From NCBI GenBank assembly GCA_022539475.1, contig VCMS01000004.1:310001-374000 (forward strand): DNA of 64,000 nt, in the 5' to 3' direction. The translations under genes and the position numbers were made by a program. The number at the start of each line of letters is the position of its first letter. Position 1 is the first letter of the stretch. The notes beneath the pieces are model-generated. The model did not search any database. It saw nothing but the letters and a program-made list of their open reading frames with translations, and had not been told where the DNA came from. Origin of the DNA: Gracilaria domingensis. Lineage: Eukaryota > Rhodophyta > Florideophyceae > Gracilariales > Gracilariaceae. This document shows positions 20,791-30,027 of the stretch, piece after piece.

Positions 20791-22714
20791 AACTTGTCTG
20801 ACAAGTCCCGTAGTGCACAAAATCGTTCCCTGAAACCATACTTTGGTCAGTACCAAGCAGCGTTTAGAAGTTTCAAGCTACAAGGCAGTGGCCATGGCTT
20901 CTTTGAAGCCTTCAGGATGTGTTTGTTGCTCGACTCAGTTGAACTGTAGAGGGTTTTGGGAGATTGGGAAAGTTCACATCAGTCCAACTATCAACAGTCG
21001 GCAATGTACGTGTAGTGTGTCAGAGTTTCTTTCTAGAGAAAGATGCTCAGTCATGGGATAGGTGTTATTGCTGTATAAGCGATGCACCTGTTCGGTGGAC
21101 GAGAATTACACATGAAACGAGTACAAACCCACGCAGAAGAAAAATGTGTCGTCTGTAGTTCCTCAATTGCGGTATAGAACCGCTTTATGTTTCCTTTCGG
21201 CCAACAGTGAGATCTTGATATGCTTGGATACATGTGAGGATCAAAAAGGGATGTCAGGAACGAAACAGTCATTTTTGCAAATAAACAATCAAAAGACTTC
21301 TCATCAGGGTATCTTAGCTTCACAAAAATTAGAAGCGGAGCGTTTCTGTTGAAGGAATCGTTCTTCCACTAAAACGGCCAACATCTTATCAGAAGACCAT
21401 TTTCCGCTCGGGTATCGTGATGCGTATTCGCACTGCGAGGGCAGTCATTTAAAGCTTTTTTATATATATGTCTACATTTGCAGAAACCAACCTGTCCGGT
21501 GAAACTGCTTCCAGAGACGAAGACATACACACTATATTTCTTTCGTTACGTACAACATCATGTTGGGGTTCATGACCTGTATTTCCTTACTGCCATGGAT
21601 ATTGTAAGCAAAGCCTGTACGAGACCGTGCCAGTCTCAGGCAATGACAAAAGCGACGTGTTACTGAGTTTGGACTCCAAACTTTGGAGGCGTCAATCTAA
21701 AGAAACGCCTTCTCCCGTAATCGCTGAGGAGAGTATGAAGTGCTTTGCAGTACGAGTTACTGACCGCGGCAAGCACCTTTTTAGTTTACACATTAGTTTC
21801 GACATATCTTTTGACAATCTTTGCGCACTATGGTCGTTTTTACCGTCTGATATTCGATACCCCTCGAAGAAGAAGGGTCAGCATCTACGTCTACGGTCTA
21901 ATTTAAGGGGTGAGGCGGAGCGTCGGCTTGCTGTCAGCGGCGAATGCAGCCTGCGTTGCGTGTCAGACAACAATTGGATTGGCGGGAACAGTGCCGCCTT
22001 CCAGACCTGTGTGAAAGTAACCGTTAGACTAGGTTGCAGTGTGCGCAGCATCACTCTCCAAGTGAGCCCTGTACGCACACTGAAAAGGAACCTGCATTTC
22101 CTGGCAGCACAGACCACTTCTTGCCAGTCCAGCACCACTCGCTGTCAGCTAATACTCAGCTTCGTAAGTGCACTCTGTTGCATATCTGCCATTAACTTTT
22201 TGGAATGCCTTCATTCCTGCCACTTTTTTGGGCCTTTCTGTGGTCTATTTGTATATGTCGAAGAAATTGAGTGATAGAAAACCGCAAATGAGTTGACCGC
22301 ATCGACGCCGATGACGAGAATCAGAGCACCAATCGGATCTCGGCCTTTTCTCTCCATTGCCAACAAGCCAAACCCACCATTTTCGGAGCTTCACGAATCC
22401 TCCTAGTGCAGACATCGGGAACCGAGCGTTGCTTGTGTTTGTTTTTGCAAGGAGTCTTCAGGCGGGTTGGGAATTTGGCAAAGTGGAGCGATTTCTCTGC
22501 TTCCACCGCCAGTCCTTCGTCATCATGAAGTCTACGAGCCTGCTACATTTCAATATTGACATGCTATGCAGTAGTCTGCGGCAATGCGGAACTGTCCTCA
22601 TTGAACAGCATGTCAACCGTGTTTGTAGTCCCAGCTACTAAAAATCGTGTTCAACTTTCTTGTAGATCGAAAACAAACGAAGAGAGAGGCTGCAAAAGAC
22701 AACCGGGCTCATTT

Positions 22715-23764
22715 CTAATCTTCGTCGAGTTCTCTATATTGGTCCGGAGAGAAGTCACTTTCCTTCTGCACTGAGTTTGGCGAGTTTGTTGATGGTGAGC
22801 TTTTCTTCTCACCACCGCCCAGTAAACTGTCCACATTCTTTAGAAAAACGCTTGTTCGACCAAGCCATGTTCTAATGCCTTCACCTTCGGGTAAGTCTTT
22901 GACATAGTCTTCAAACATTTCCACCTGTTCTTGCAGTTTCTTAACTTTTGCTCCAGTCTGTGTCATAAATTCTTCAACGGCATTAACGGCCAGGTTGCGA
23001 GCCATGCGTCTAGCACTCTCTCGGAACTCGCGGGGAAACGATTTAGTTCCTGCTTCGCGCACCGCACGACCAATCAATCCTTGAACAACTTGCACAACCT
23101 CAGAGAAAGTCGTAATCTTGGATGAGCTGAGGGTTACTGATGGCAGTGGGATTGGTGGCAACAATGGTTTTTCGCTCCTTGATGTACCTATCAGCACAGA
23201 TATAGCTGAAATACGAGTTGTTATTTCCCAGGACATCTTGGAATTGACTTCTTCCTGCCCACCGACAGAGAACATCGAGGGGGTGGGTTCAGAAATGGCC
23301 CAATCTTGACGACTTTGTGTAATGTTTTCGAAATGGTTGGACCAGTTATTGCGAGCGAGATCAAAGCCATAGATCTTTGTGAACAATGTAAGCTTCGGAG
23401 CAGATATATCCAGTTTGCGCCATGAGGGGAGACGTAAAGATAGTTCTGCAACGTGCAGCAGCTTCTCACGCGTTATGTCTTCCAATGTGACGTTTCGAGC
23501 GGTTACCGTCCTAGTCAACGGATTTAGAGAAACTGTCTTAATTGAAGTCGGTGTGAGCAAATGTCTCTCAAGAAGAGCTTCAGTTAGCAAATGGGCATTC
23601 TGCAGAATTAGAACTGCCCCGGAGAAGACTATGGCGGGTAGAACATGAATCGGGTAAATCGGCGCGGGTGCAGTGATGATGGCGGTACGAAAAGCACTTC
23701 CACTGCACGGGTCAATAAGCTTCTTGTTTGAATCTTTAAAAGGCGGACATATGCCATTCTTCAT
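22715..23764 (-). CDS. AsmA-like membrane-anchored protein, function unknown
   Basis: About 349 residues from the ATG at 23764. One hydrophobic segment near residues 35-60 (IHVLPAIVFSGAVLILQNA) is followed by a beta-rich segment: TSIKTVSLNPLTRTVTARNV, LLHVAELSLRLPSWRKLDIS, APKLTLFTK. This alternation (a first-strand VxLNPLTxxxTxxNV, then LxVAELxLxLxxxxxLxIxxPxLxLF) is the pattern of AsmA/DUF748-type lipid-transfer beta repeats. The C-terminal third is helical and charged with a likely amphipathic region and a Ser-rich tail. The upstream exon-like frame (to 23,936) ends in a GTAAGA donor and could be joined in frame, adding a CSYC motif, but lacks an ATG. Domain call is tentative. Confidence 0.45.
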   Translation of the reverse strand: MKNGICPPFKDSNKKLIDPCSGSAFRTAIITAPAPIYPIHVLPAIVFSGAVLILQNAHLLTEALLERHLLTPTSIKTVSLNPLTRTVTARNVTLEDITREKLLHVAELSLRLPSWRKLDISAPKLTLFTKIYGFDLARNNWSNHFENITQSRQDWAISEPTPSMFSVGGQEEVNSKMSWEITTRISAISVLIGTSRSEKPLLPPIPLPSVTLSSSKITTFSEVVQVVQGLIGRAVREAGTKSFPREFRESARRMARNLAVNAVEEFMTQTGAKVKKLQEQVEMFEDYVKDLPEGEGIRTWLGRTSVFLKNVDSLLGGGEKKSSPSTNSPNSVQKESDFSPDQYRELDED

Positions 23765-24316
23765 GCCTACCGTTAACAGTGTACGCCGCACTGGTAAACA
23801 GGCTTCTTACCTGCGCGCAATAACTGCAAATCTCTGTCGCGATTTCCGTTGAGTCAAAGATTCTGCGTAGACTCTCGTGGTCGTCGCAGTCGTCTAAAGC
23901 TTCAGGAGCTCTTCGGTGAAACGAAATCAGATTCAATTAAGGGCTTCCAAGACCGCATCAAACAAGTTGACGACGCTTAGTCGCACCCCGACTAAAAGAG
24001 AGCGTCGATACTGTACTTCCGTACCAATGTATGGTACTTGCGTAGATAGAAGGCTACCCTTGGTATGTTCGGTCTGTCAACCAAATACACTCTAGAATCT
24101 GGTAGAGATGGCTCTGGAGATTTGATCAAGGGTTGACACCCTGTAAAGATCTAGGCGAAAACATTAAAAAATAAACAATGTATCTATAGGTTCGTCAACA
24201 AATGACGGACAATCTCACGGACTCACCGAGCTTGCACGAATTGGTTCGATAGAGATCCCGTTCATCCTCAAATCTTTCTATCGCTTTATGTCGTGCACAT
24301 CCGCGAGGCTCATAGC
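23765..24316. other. Divergent promoter region
   Basis: A 552-bp spacer between the AsmA-like gene (-) and the UvrD helicase (+). It contains a GTACC-rich patch near 24,020 but nothing else recognisable. A possible noncoding or coding first exon of the AsmA-like gene lies at 23,812-23,936. Confidence 0.5.
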
Positions 24317-27300
24317 ATGAGCACTCCAGGCTTCACAGCGCCGCCTCCGATGAACCGATTTCTCAGGGGATCTCGATTCAGAACTGCTGCCATTACAATG
24401 TCTTCAGAGTCGACAGATTCCTCGATTACGCGTTTGCAATCCCTGCAAAGAACGCTTGCGAATCGAGGAAAGTCTCTTCGTGCACAGGGAATTCGCGGCA
24501 AAGCTGATGCGGCCGCGGAGAAAGAGCGCAAATTTTTGGAGGAGATAGCGATTGAAGAAGTTCCGGAGAATCTTAGAACTTCAGCTAGGAAGGGAATGAA
24601 AGGAAACGAAACTGTAGAATTGGAGAGCGCTACTAGCAGCGGCGAAGATAACCGACCTCAAACTATTCCTTTTGATGATATGGCGGCCCGCAGAACTAAG
24701 AAGAATCCGTCTCCTACACCCAGGAGAAGCGCCGCAGTTCAGTCAGAAATTGTTGCGGCGGCAGTAAGTACTCCAGTCAGGAGTGCTCGAACAGCGGTAA
24801 ACAACAGAAGCCCTACACAAACCCCTGCAAGCGCGAGAAGAAAGCTTTTCCAAACAAACGTAGCGGTCAAAGCTTCGAGCTCTCTCGTCAAGAGTGCAAG
24901 CGGAACAAGAAGCACGAGCGACGAAGCATTACTTGCGGAAGATCTAGAACAAGCTACGAACACATTGGCAGACTTGACACTAAACAGACGGTATGGCAAG
25001 CTACCATGGAAAGACTCTGTCGCATCAGTAGATGATGTGGAAGTCCACAAACAAACTTTGATGCCAATGTTAGAGTCGTTTACAAAGGACCAAGGGTTTA
25101 CTAGACTGGATGGGTCACTGCCTTGGGTGAAAAGGCCTCGGAGCTCAGCAAAGAGAAACAGATTTGATTCAAAATCAGATGCGACCACTTCGAGGCAGTC
25201 AACACCGGATTCTACAGACGAGCATAGGAGACCTGCGCCTTCTTCGAAAGATTACGGCCCAATTTCTTCGGGTCCAATGCGTGGCTCTTTTGTAAAGGTT
25301 GGGTCAGAGACTGATAAAAGAGAAGTTATATCTCGAAGGTTTGCTCTCCTCGTCAACGATAGAGGTGTATCTCCAAGTGATATTCTTGTCGTCACCATCT
25401 CCAACAAGAACGCTAATGATATAAAGGCACGGATAGGAAGCCACCTTGATGAGGTAGCTTCTGACGTTGACCTACAAGTAAGGACCTTCCATTCTCTTTG
25501 TGTTCAGCTTCTTCGTTGTCATGGGGATAGAATTGGAATTCGGACAGACTTCGACATTTGTGGAGCATCGGATTCGACATCGATGCTTAATCCAATAATT
25601 CAAGACATAACTGGGGTGTCAGCCAGATCAAAAGATCTGAAGAGATACAGAGACTTAGTGCCAAAGTTGAAGAATGACTTAATTGGGAATTGTAAGAGAA
25701 CATGGCTGCCTTCAACGTTTGACGCAGTAGAGAAGATAAGAGTGGCATACGATGAGGCCCTTCGAGAAGTGAATCAAATGGACTTCGTTGATGTGATTGT
25801 GAATACCCATCGTATGCTTTCCGAAAATCCAGGTATTTCGCAAGACCTAAGGAAGCTCTACGCACACGTCTTGGTCGATGACTGGAGAGGAGCGAACTAT
25901 GTCCATGCTAACATCATGTTCACTTTGTCGGGAACAACTGAAGACCTCTTTGTCGCAAGCAATCTAGAACTGTCAGCGTTTCGATTGGAAAAGAGCGACC
26001 GGAATGAGGCGCTCGAAGCTGGCACGTCGAAGGATCAGAAGGCTGAGGGGCATTCGGCCGAGACAATCTTGAATAACTTGAATCCAACGCAGCTTGATGC
26101 AGTGATTGCGGATCCAAGTCGTGCCTGTCTTGTGATGGCTGGTCCAGGTTCAGGGAAGACTCGAGTTCTTACACACCGTTTTGCATATCTTGTGAAAGCT
26201 CATAGGATTCCTGCTTCTCAAATTCTTGCCGTTACATTTACGAATAAGGCTGCGAATGAGATGAAAGAGAGGATTGAGAAACTCGTCGGACATGAGATCG
26301 GCTCCCACTCACTTCTTTCCATAGGAACCTTTCATTCAATATGCCTCAGGCTTTTACGACTTTATGGAGATAGAATTGATATTCCAAATGGATTCAATAT
26401 TTGTGATACTTCTGATTCTCGATCTTTGTTAACGAGCATATTGAAAAAGTCAGCAAATGCAGCTCCTAGTCCTCGCACTGTTGGAATACAAAGGGATATG
26501 ATTTCCAAGCTGAAGAACGATTCTGATGGAGTTTTGAAAAAATTGTGGAATCCATATGCTCTAAGAAGAACTCAGGAATTACGGGTTGAATACGATAAGG
26601 AACTTCGTCGGATGAATCTTCTAGACTTTGATGATCTTCTATTGGAAACTCGGCGACTCTTGCTTCAAAAGAAAGAAGTTTTGCAAGAGTTATGTGATCA
26701 TTATCACCAAGTTCTCGTAGATGAGTGGCAAGACACGAATACGGTCCAGTTTGAGATCGTCTCCCTACTTGCTCAGAATAGAAAGAATTTGTTCGTGGTG
26801 GGTGATATCGATCAGTCTATTTACAAGTTCCGGGGTGCTGATGTGAAAAACGTGAAGCGGTTTCATCACAAGTTTAAGAAAGCAGTCGAAGTGTCTTTGG
26901 ACCAGAATTATCGGTCGACTGAACACATTGTGAATGCTGCTCATGCAGTCATTGCGAAAAATCGAGAAGGGAAGAATGCGATGACAACTGAGAAAGGAAT
27001 TGGGAGGAAAGTGCAACTGCGTGGAGTTTTGACTACCAAGAAAGAGGCTGAGTTCGTTTCACAAACTGTTCAATCTCTGTGGGACAGATCTGAGATTCAG
27101 TCGTTTTCCGATATCAGTGTCCTTTACCGGACAAATGCTCAATCGAGAGCTTTCGAGGAGGCATTCATAGCTTGTGGAATGCCATATCGGTTGCACTCCG
27201 GGGTCCGATTCTTTGACAGGCAAGAAGTGAAGGATGTAGTGAGCTATTTAAAGGTCGTCGCAAACGTAGACGACGATATGGCGTTCCGGCGGATAGTAAA

Positions 27301-28135
27301 CACGCCGACGAGGGGGATCGGAAAGAAGACAGTAGATGATATCGAAAGATTCGCTGATACCAGTGAATGCTCTATGGCCGACGCTGTGGTTTTGATATTC
27401 GAAAAACTGAATGATGGAGAGCTGGAATTGGGAAGCATTGGAATGCGGGCTAGCTCTGCGAAAAAACTTGGAGAGTTCTACAACCTACTTTACGAGCTTC
27501 GGAAATCTGCAAGATCGCTTACAACCAACGAGCAGCAGCCTTCAGGTAATAACTCTGAAGCAAATTTCGCTCTCAACAATGTAGGTGATCTAGTATCGAA
27601 GATTATCGACTCCGTTGGTTACGAGGAATACATTCGGCAGCGTTCCGCAAACGAATCGCCACCTGTTGGGCGCATTGACAAGACATCAGAAAGAATGGAA
27701 AACATTGCTGAACTAAGGCGGTATGCTGCAGAGTTTTCAAACGTCAATGATTTTTTGGACAATGTTTCGTTGGTATCAGAAAGTGATCGAAAAGCGTCTG
27801 CTTCAAGTGAACGTGGACGCATTTCAATGATGACTCTTCACGGCGGGAAAGGACTAGAGTTTCCCGTAGTCTTCATAGTTGGGGCGGAGGATAATATGAT
27901 TCCAATAGGCCGCGCCGCCAGTGACGAGGATGTAGAAGAAGAGCGCCGCCTGTTCTACGTGGGTATGACTCGAGCACAAAAACTGCTGTTCATATCTTGG
28001 AGAAAGATTGAGAGCTGTGTGAAGCGAGGAAAAGTGACCGCCATGGTTGACCTTAAACGCAGCCGCTTTGTAGATGATATTCCAGAAAGCGTGGCAGACA
28101 CGGTTTACGACTACGAAGATTTTGCCAACGGATAA
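24317..28135 (+). CDS. UvrD/PcrA/SRS2-type superfamily 1 helicase with an extra N-terminal module
   Basis: A 1272-residue intronless gene, far longer than the ~720 residues of PcrA/UvrD. These 3'-5' DNA helicases act in repair and in stripping recombinase from DNA. The active module starts near residue 590: Q motif LNPTQLDAV, Walker A AGPGSGKTR (~608), Ia VTFTNKAANEM, Ic GTFHSICLR, motif II VLVDEWQDTN (~802), III VVGDIDQSIYKFRGA, IV LDQNYRST, V TLHGGKGLEFPVVF (~1173), VI EERRLFYVGMTRAQ (~1209). Before it, residues ~318-560 repeat the 1A/1B layout with lost ATPase residues. The first ~50 residues are basic and hydroxylated (FLRGSRFRTAAITMSS), suggesting an organelle transit peptide; the rest to ~310 is disordered. 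The start is the first ATG in frame. Helicase identity is certain; compartment is inferred. Confidence 0.93.
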   Translation: MSTPGFTAPPPMNRFLRGSRFRTAAITMSSESTDSSITRLQSLQRTLANRGKSLRAQGIRGKADAAAEKERKFLEEIAIEEVPENLRTSARKGMKGNETVELESATSSGEDNRPQTIPFDDMAARRTKKNPSPTPRRSAAVQSEIVAAAVSTPVRSARTAVNNRSPTQTPASARRKLFQTNVAVKASSSLVKSASGTRSTSDEALLAEDLEQATNTLADLTLNRRYGKLPWKDSVASVDDVEVHKQTLMPMLESFTKDQGFTRLDGSLPWVKRPRSSAKRNRFDSKSDATTSRQSTPDSTDEHRRPAPSSKDYGPISSGPMRGSFVKVGSETDKREVISRRFALLVNDRGVSPSDILVVTISNKNANDIKARIGSHLDEVASDVDLQVRTFHSLCVQLLRCHGDRIGIRTDFDICGASDSTSMLNPIIQDITGVSARSKDLKRYRDLVPKLKNDLIGNCKRTWLPSTFDAVEKIRVAYDEALREVNQMDFVDVIVNTHRMLSENPGISQDLRKLYAHVLVDDWRGANYVHANIMFTLSGTTEDLFVASNLELSAFRLEKSDRNEALEAGTSKDQKAEGHSAETILNNLNPTQLDAVIADPSRACLVMAGPGSGKTRVLTHRFAYLVKAHRIPASQILAVTFTNKAANEMKERIEKLVGHEIGSHSLLSIGTFHSICLRLLRLYGDRIDIPNGFNICDTSDSRSLLTSILKKSANAAPSPRTVGIQRDMISKLKNDSDGVLKKLWNPYALRRTQELRVEYDKELRRMNLLDFDDLLLETRRLLLQKKEVLQELCDHYHQVLVDEWQDTNTVQFEIVSLLAQNRKNLFVVGDIDQSIYKFRGADVKNVKRFHHKFKKAVEVSLDQNYRSTEHIVNAAHAVIAKNREGKNAMTTEKGIGRKVQLRGVLTTKKEAEFVSQTVQSLWDRSEIQSFSDISVLYRTNAQSRAFEEAFIACGMPYRLHSGVRFFDRQEVKDVVSYLKVVANVDDDMAFRRIVNTPTRGIGKKTVDDIERFADTSECSMADAVVLIFEKLNDGELELGSIGMRASSAKKLGEFYNLLYELRKSARSLTTNEQQPSGNNSEANFALNNVGDLVSKIIDSVGYEEYIRQRSANESPPVGRIDKTSERMENIAELRRYAAEFSNVNDFLDNVSLVSESDRKASASSERGRISMMTLHGGKGLEFPVVFIVGAEDNMIPIGRAASDEDVEEERRLFYVGMTRAQKLLFISWRKIESCVKRGKVTAMVDLKRSRFVDDIPESVADTVYDYEDFANG
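25268..25995 (+). other. Degenerate UvrD 1A/1B module inside the helicase
   Basis: This segment aligns with 26130-26810 of the same gene. Pairs: VISRRFALLVNDRGVSPSDI with VLTHRFAYLVKAHRIPASQI; VVTISNKNANDIKARI with AVTFTNKAANEMKERI; RTFHSLCVQLLRCHGDRIGI with GTFHSICLRLLRLYGDRIDI; FDICGASDS with FNICDTSDS. The Walker A position reads VKVGSETDKRE instead of AGPGSGKTR, and the catalytic VLVDEWQDTN reads VLVDDWRGAN. It is therefore an in-frame internal duplication that has lost ATP binding and hydrolysis residues but kept its fold. Confidence 0.85.
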
Positions 28136-28514
28136 ACGCAACAGAAACAGAGGCAATAATATTGCCGTATTATGAGGCATAGATTAACGCCGTAACTGAC
28201 CTGGTCTTGCTCACATTAACGGGAGGCTTGTACAAACACCATCTTGCAGTTCTGGTACATTTTCCCGCAGTACACTGGCCGAGTGCTACTGCACCATCTC
28301 TCGCTCACGTTAATCAAGTTACTCATAAAAGGGCAGGACTCCACCATCAGCATTGGTGCCACATCGATTTAGCAATGGTGGCAGAAAGTGCACGCGGAGG
28401 AAATGTAACGATTGTGAGTACAAACAATAAAAGCAGTAACAGGATATGCGCAACAGGAGACGAGTGGGCGCAGAAGAAGCGCAAGACACGTACATGCTGG
28501 AGATGGACGTGGGA
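28136..28514. other. Spacer between convergent genes
   Basis: About 380 bp between the stop of the UvrD helicase and the stop chosen for the RBM42-like gene. If the RBM42-like gene uses the possible donor GGTAAGT near 28,555 and the acceptor at about 28,492, its last exon would extend into this spacer. I see no other feature. Confidence 0.5.
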
Positions 28515-29359
28515 CTACCGCTTCGAAATGGTGCGAAGGGCTTTGACATGATTCCACTTACCCTTGAGCGAACGCTTTTCCCACTTGCTTCGTTTGAGCT
28601 TGAGTGGACGGCCAGCCACGTACTTGCCATTCATTTCGGACATGGCTCGAAGCATATCGCGACCATCAGAGAAGCTTAGAAAGCCGTACCCCTTACAGGT
28701 GCCTGTTCTCTTGTCGCGAATGACTCGCGACAGGTTAAATGAGGCGTAGGTGGAAAACGCGTTTTCAATTCGGCTTCAGTGGCATCCGGCGCCAGATCGC
28801 CGACGAAAAGGCGGTGGTCGTTTTCCGGAAACTCGGCGAGAGTGCGATCGTGCCAGACCTTACCGGCAGCAGTTCGCTTCACGACAGCAGAAACGTGACG
28901 TGACGGTTGTGCGGATTGCTGGGGCGTAGAAGACGTAGAGGCAAAGGCGGACGCAGAGGCGGACGCAGAGGTGGACGCAGAGGCGGACGCAGAAGCAGAC
29001 GCAGGGCCAGCAGAGGTATCTTCGGCCTTGGGGATCGCAGCGGCTGCGGGACATGAGGAAGGGGCCGGCGAGGCGGCTTTCAAAGTAGATGTAAGATCGG
29101 CACGCCAGCGCCAGGTCGAACCATCCCACTTCCAGCGGCCCGCGGGCTGCGCGGGCGCCCTGGCAGGCTCCGCTGGGCGGGCGGCATGCGCAGAAGCGGA
29201 AGGGCTCTGCGCCAGTTGCTCTCTGTGCGGGGTGGTGTGCTCGGGCGGGTGCGGCGCGTGGGGGGCGGCGCTGGCAACGGCGGCCTGCAGCTGACGCTGG
29301 AAGAGCTCGAACTCGGCGTCGAGGTCGGGGTCGCCGGCGGTGGCCGCGGGGTCGGCCAT
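28515..29359 (-). CDS. RBM42: RBM42-like RRM protein
   Basis: About 281 residues once a one-base slip is allowed. RBM42 proteins are splicing-associated RNA-binding proteins linked to the U4/U6.U5 tri-snRNP. The N-terminal ~170 residues are Ala/Pro/Ser-rich with a 12-bp coding repeat. The conserved part starts at KVWHDRTLAEFPENDHRLFVGDL, the exact RBM42 linker into the RRM, where RNP2 is LFVGDL. It continues in the next frame as FSTYASFNLSRVIRDKRTG, then KGYGFLSF (RNP1) and MNGKYVAGRPLKLKRSKW. The switch is at the run of four T (plus-strand A 28754-28757), one base short. The end chosen is TAG at 28515-28517, giving a basic tail (KALRTISKR); a GGTAAGT at ~28555 could instead be a donor to a further exon. 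Confidence 0.8.
28932..29004. repeat. 12-bp coding minisatellite
   Basis: Tandem near-copies of GCAGAGGCGGAC on the plus strand, with single-base variants. On the coding strand it encodes the (Ser-Ala)n tract of the RBM42-like protein. It is expected to vary in length between strains. Confidence 0.8.
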
Positions 29360-30027
29360 GGCGCGCGGGCACGGGTCGCCTCGCGTCGGAGACGCGTCGC
29401 GCCGCCTGCGATGTCAATCGCAACGAAGCGCTCGCTGTGGAGCGCCGCGTCACGCACTGTCAACGCGGAGCGCGGAGCGCTGTGTCAGAGCGCCCAGAGC
29501 GCCCAAAGTTGCGGCCCGCAAGCTGCGGGCCGCAAGTTCCCGGCCCGGAGCGTCGCTGCCGTTGGACCGGTGGCCACGTGCGCAACGCGGTGTAAGCAGG
29601 CGGTTCACCGCGCGCCGCGCGCCGCGCGCCGCAAGAATCTACCGCGGTAGATCTGTGTGCCGCGTGATGGGTGGTCAATGGCGCGGCGCCAAGTGTCGGG
29701 CGCGCGTCCGTTGCGCGCCGGGCCAACGGCGTCGCAGCCGCCGCCGCCGCCGCCGCTGCCGCCGCCGCCGCAACGCACGACGGCGCGCGCGCCAATGGGC
29801 GGCGCCGACGCCGCGCTCAGCAAGCGCCGCTGGCACGCCTCGTGCGCCTTTTGGGCCGCGTGCCGCGCCGCTGCCAGCGCCACGCCACGCACGGCTGCCA
29901 CGCACGCGAGCCACCTCGCTGTAAGGTCGCGCCGCGCCGCCCGCGCCGCGCACCGCGCCGTCCGCCAGTTGCGCCCCGCTTCCCCCCACCCCACCACCCC
30001 CTCCCCCCCCCCCCCCCCCCCGCTGTT
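29360..30027. promoter_or_regulatory. GC-rich bidirectional promoter region
   Basis: A 668-bp spacer between divergent start codons of the RBM42-like (-) and PPR (+) genes. It is extremely CpG-rich, with CCG trinucleotide runs near 29,740-29,770 and a run of 19 C at 30003-30021. Several long open frames here are by-products of GC composition. A shared promoter is inferred from position and composition only. Confidence 0.5.
30003..30021. repeat. Run of 19 C immediately before the PPR gene start
   Basis: The homopolymer ends seven bases before the chosen PPR start codon. Its length is likely to be miscounted by sequencing and to vary in nature; it would lie in the 5' UTR or core promoter. Confidence 0.9.

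Larger units (their letters stand above)
19156..22714. other. 3.5-kb spacer with a decayed tandem duplication
   Basis: The section next to eIF4A (19,156-19,700) is GC-rich and is the likely promoter and 5' UTR. From 19,830 to 20,790 there is an imperfect tandem duplication (listed separately). From 20,800 to 22,714 I see no family signature in either strand. The longest frame, 21,627-22,274 on the plus strand, has irregular composition and no ATG start. Confidence 0.5.

Noticed and set aside
21627-22274. 215-codon open frame on the plus strand
   Set aside because: It lacks an ATG start, and the amino-acid composition is rich in Ser and Cys with no signature; likely chance.
28492-28560. Extra intron at the end of the RBM42-like gene
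   Set aside because: GGTAAGT and a CCAG acceptor exist, but the frame beyond encodes a Cys/Leu-rich tail unlike the family, whereas reading through gives a short basic tail.
29671-30027. Long overlapping frames on both strands in the GC-rich spacer
   Set aside because: Low stop-codon density comes from extreme GC content; products are Pro/Ala/Arg repeats without family features.
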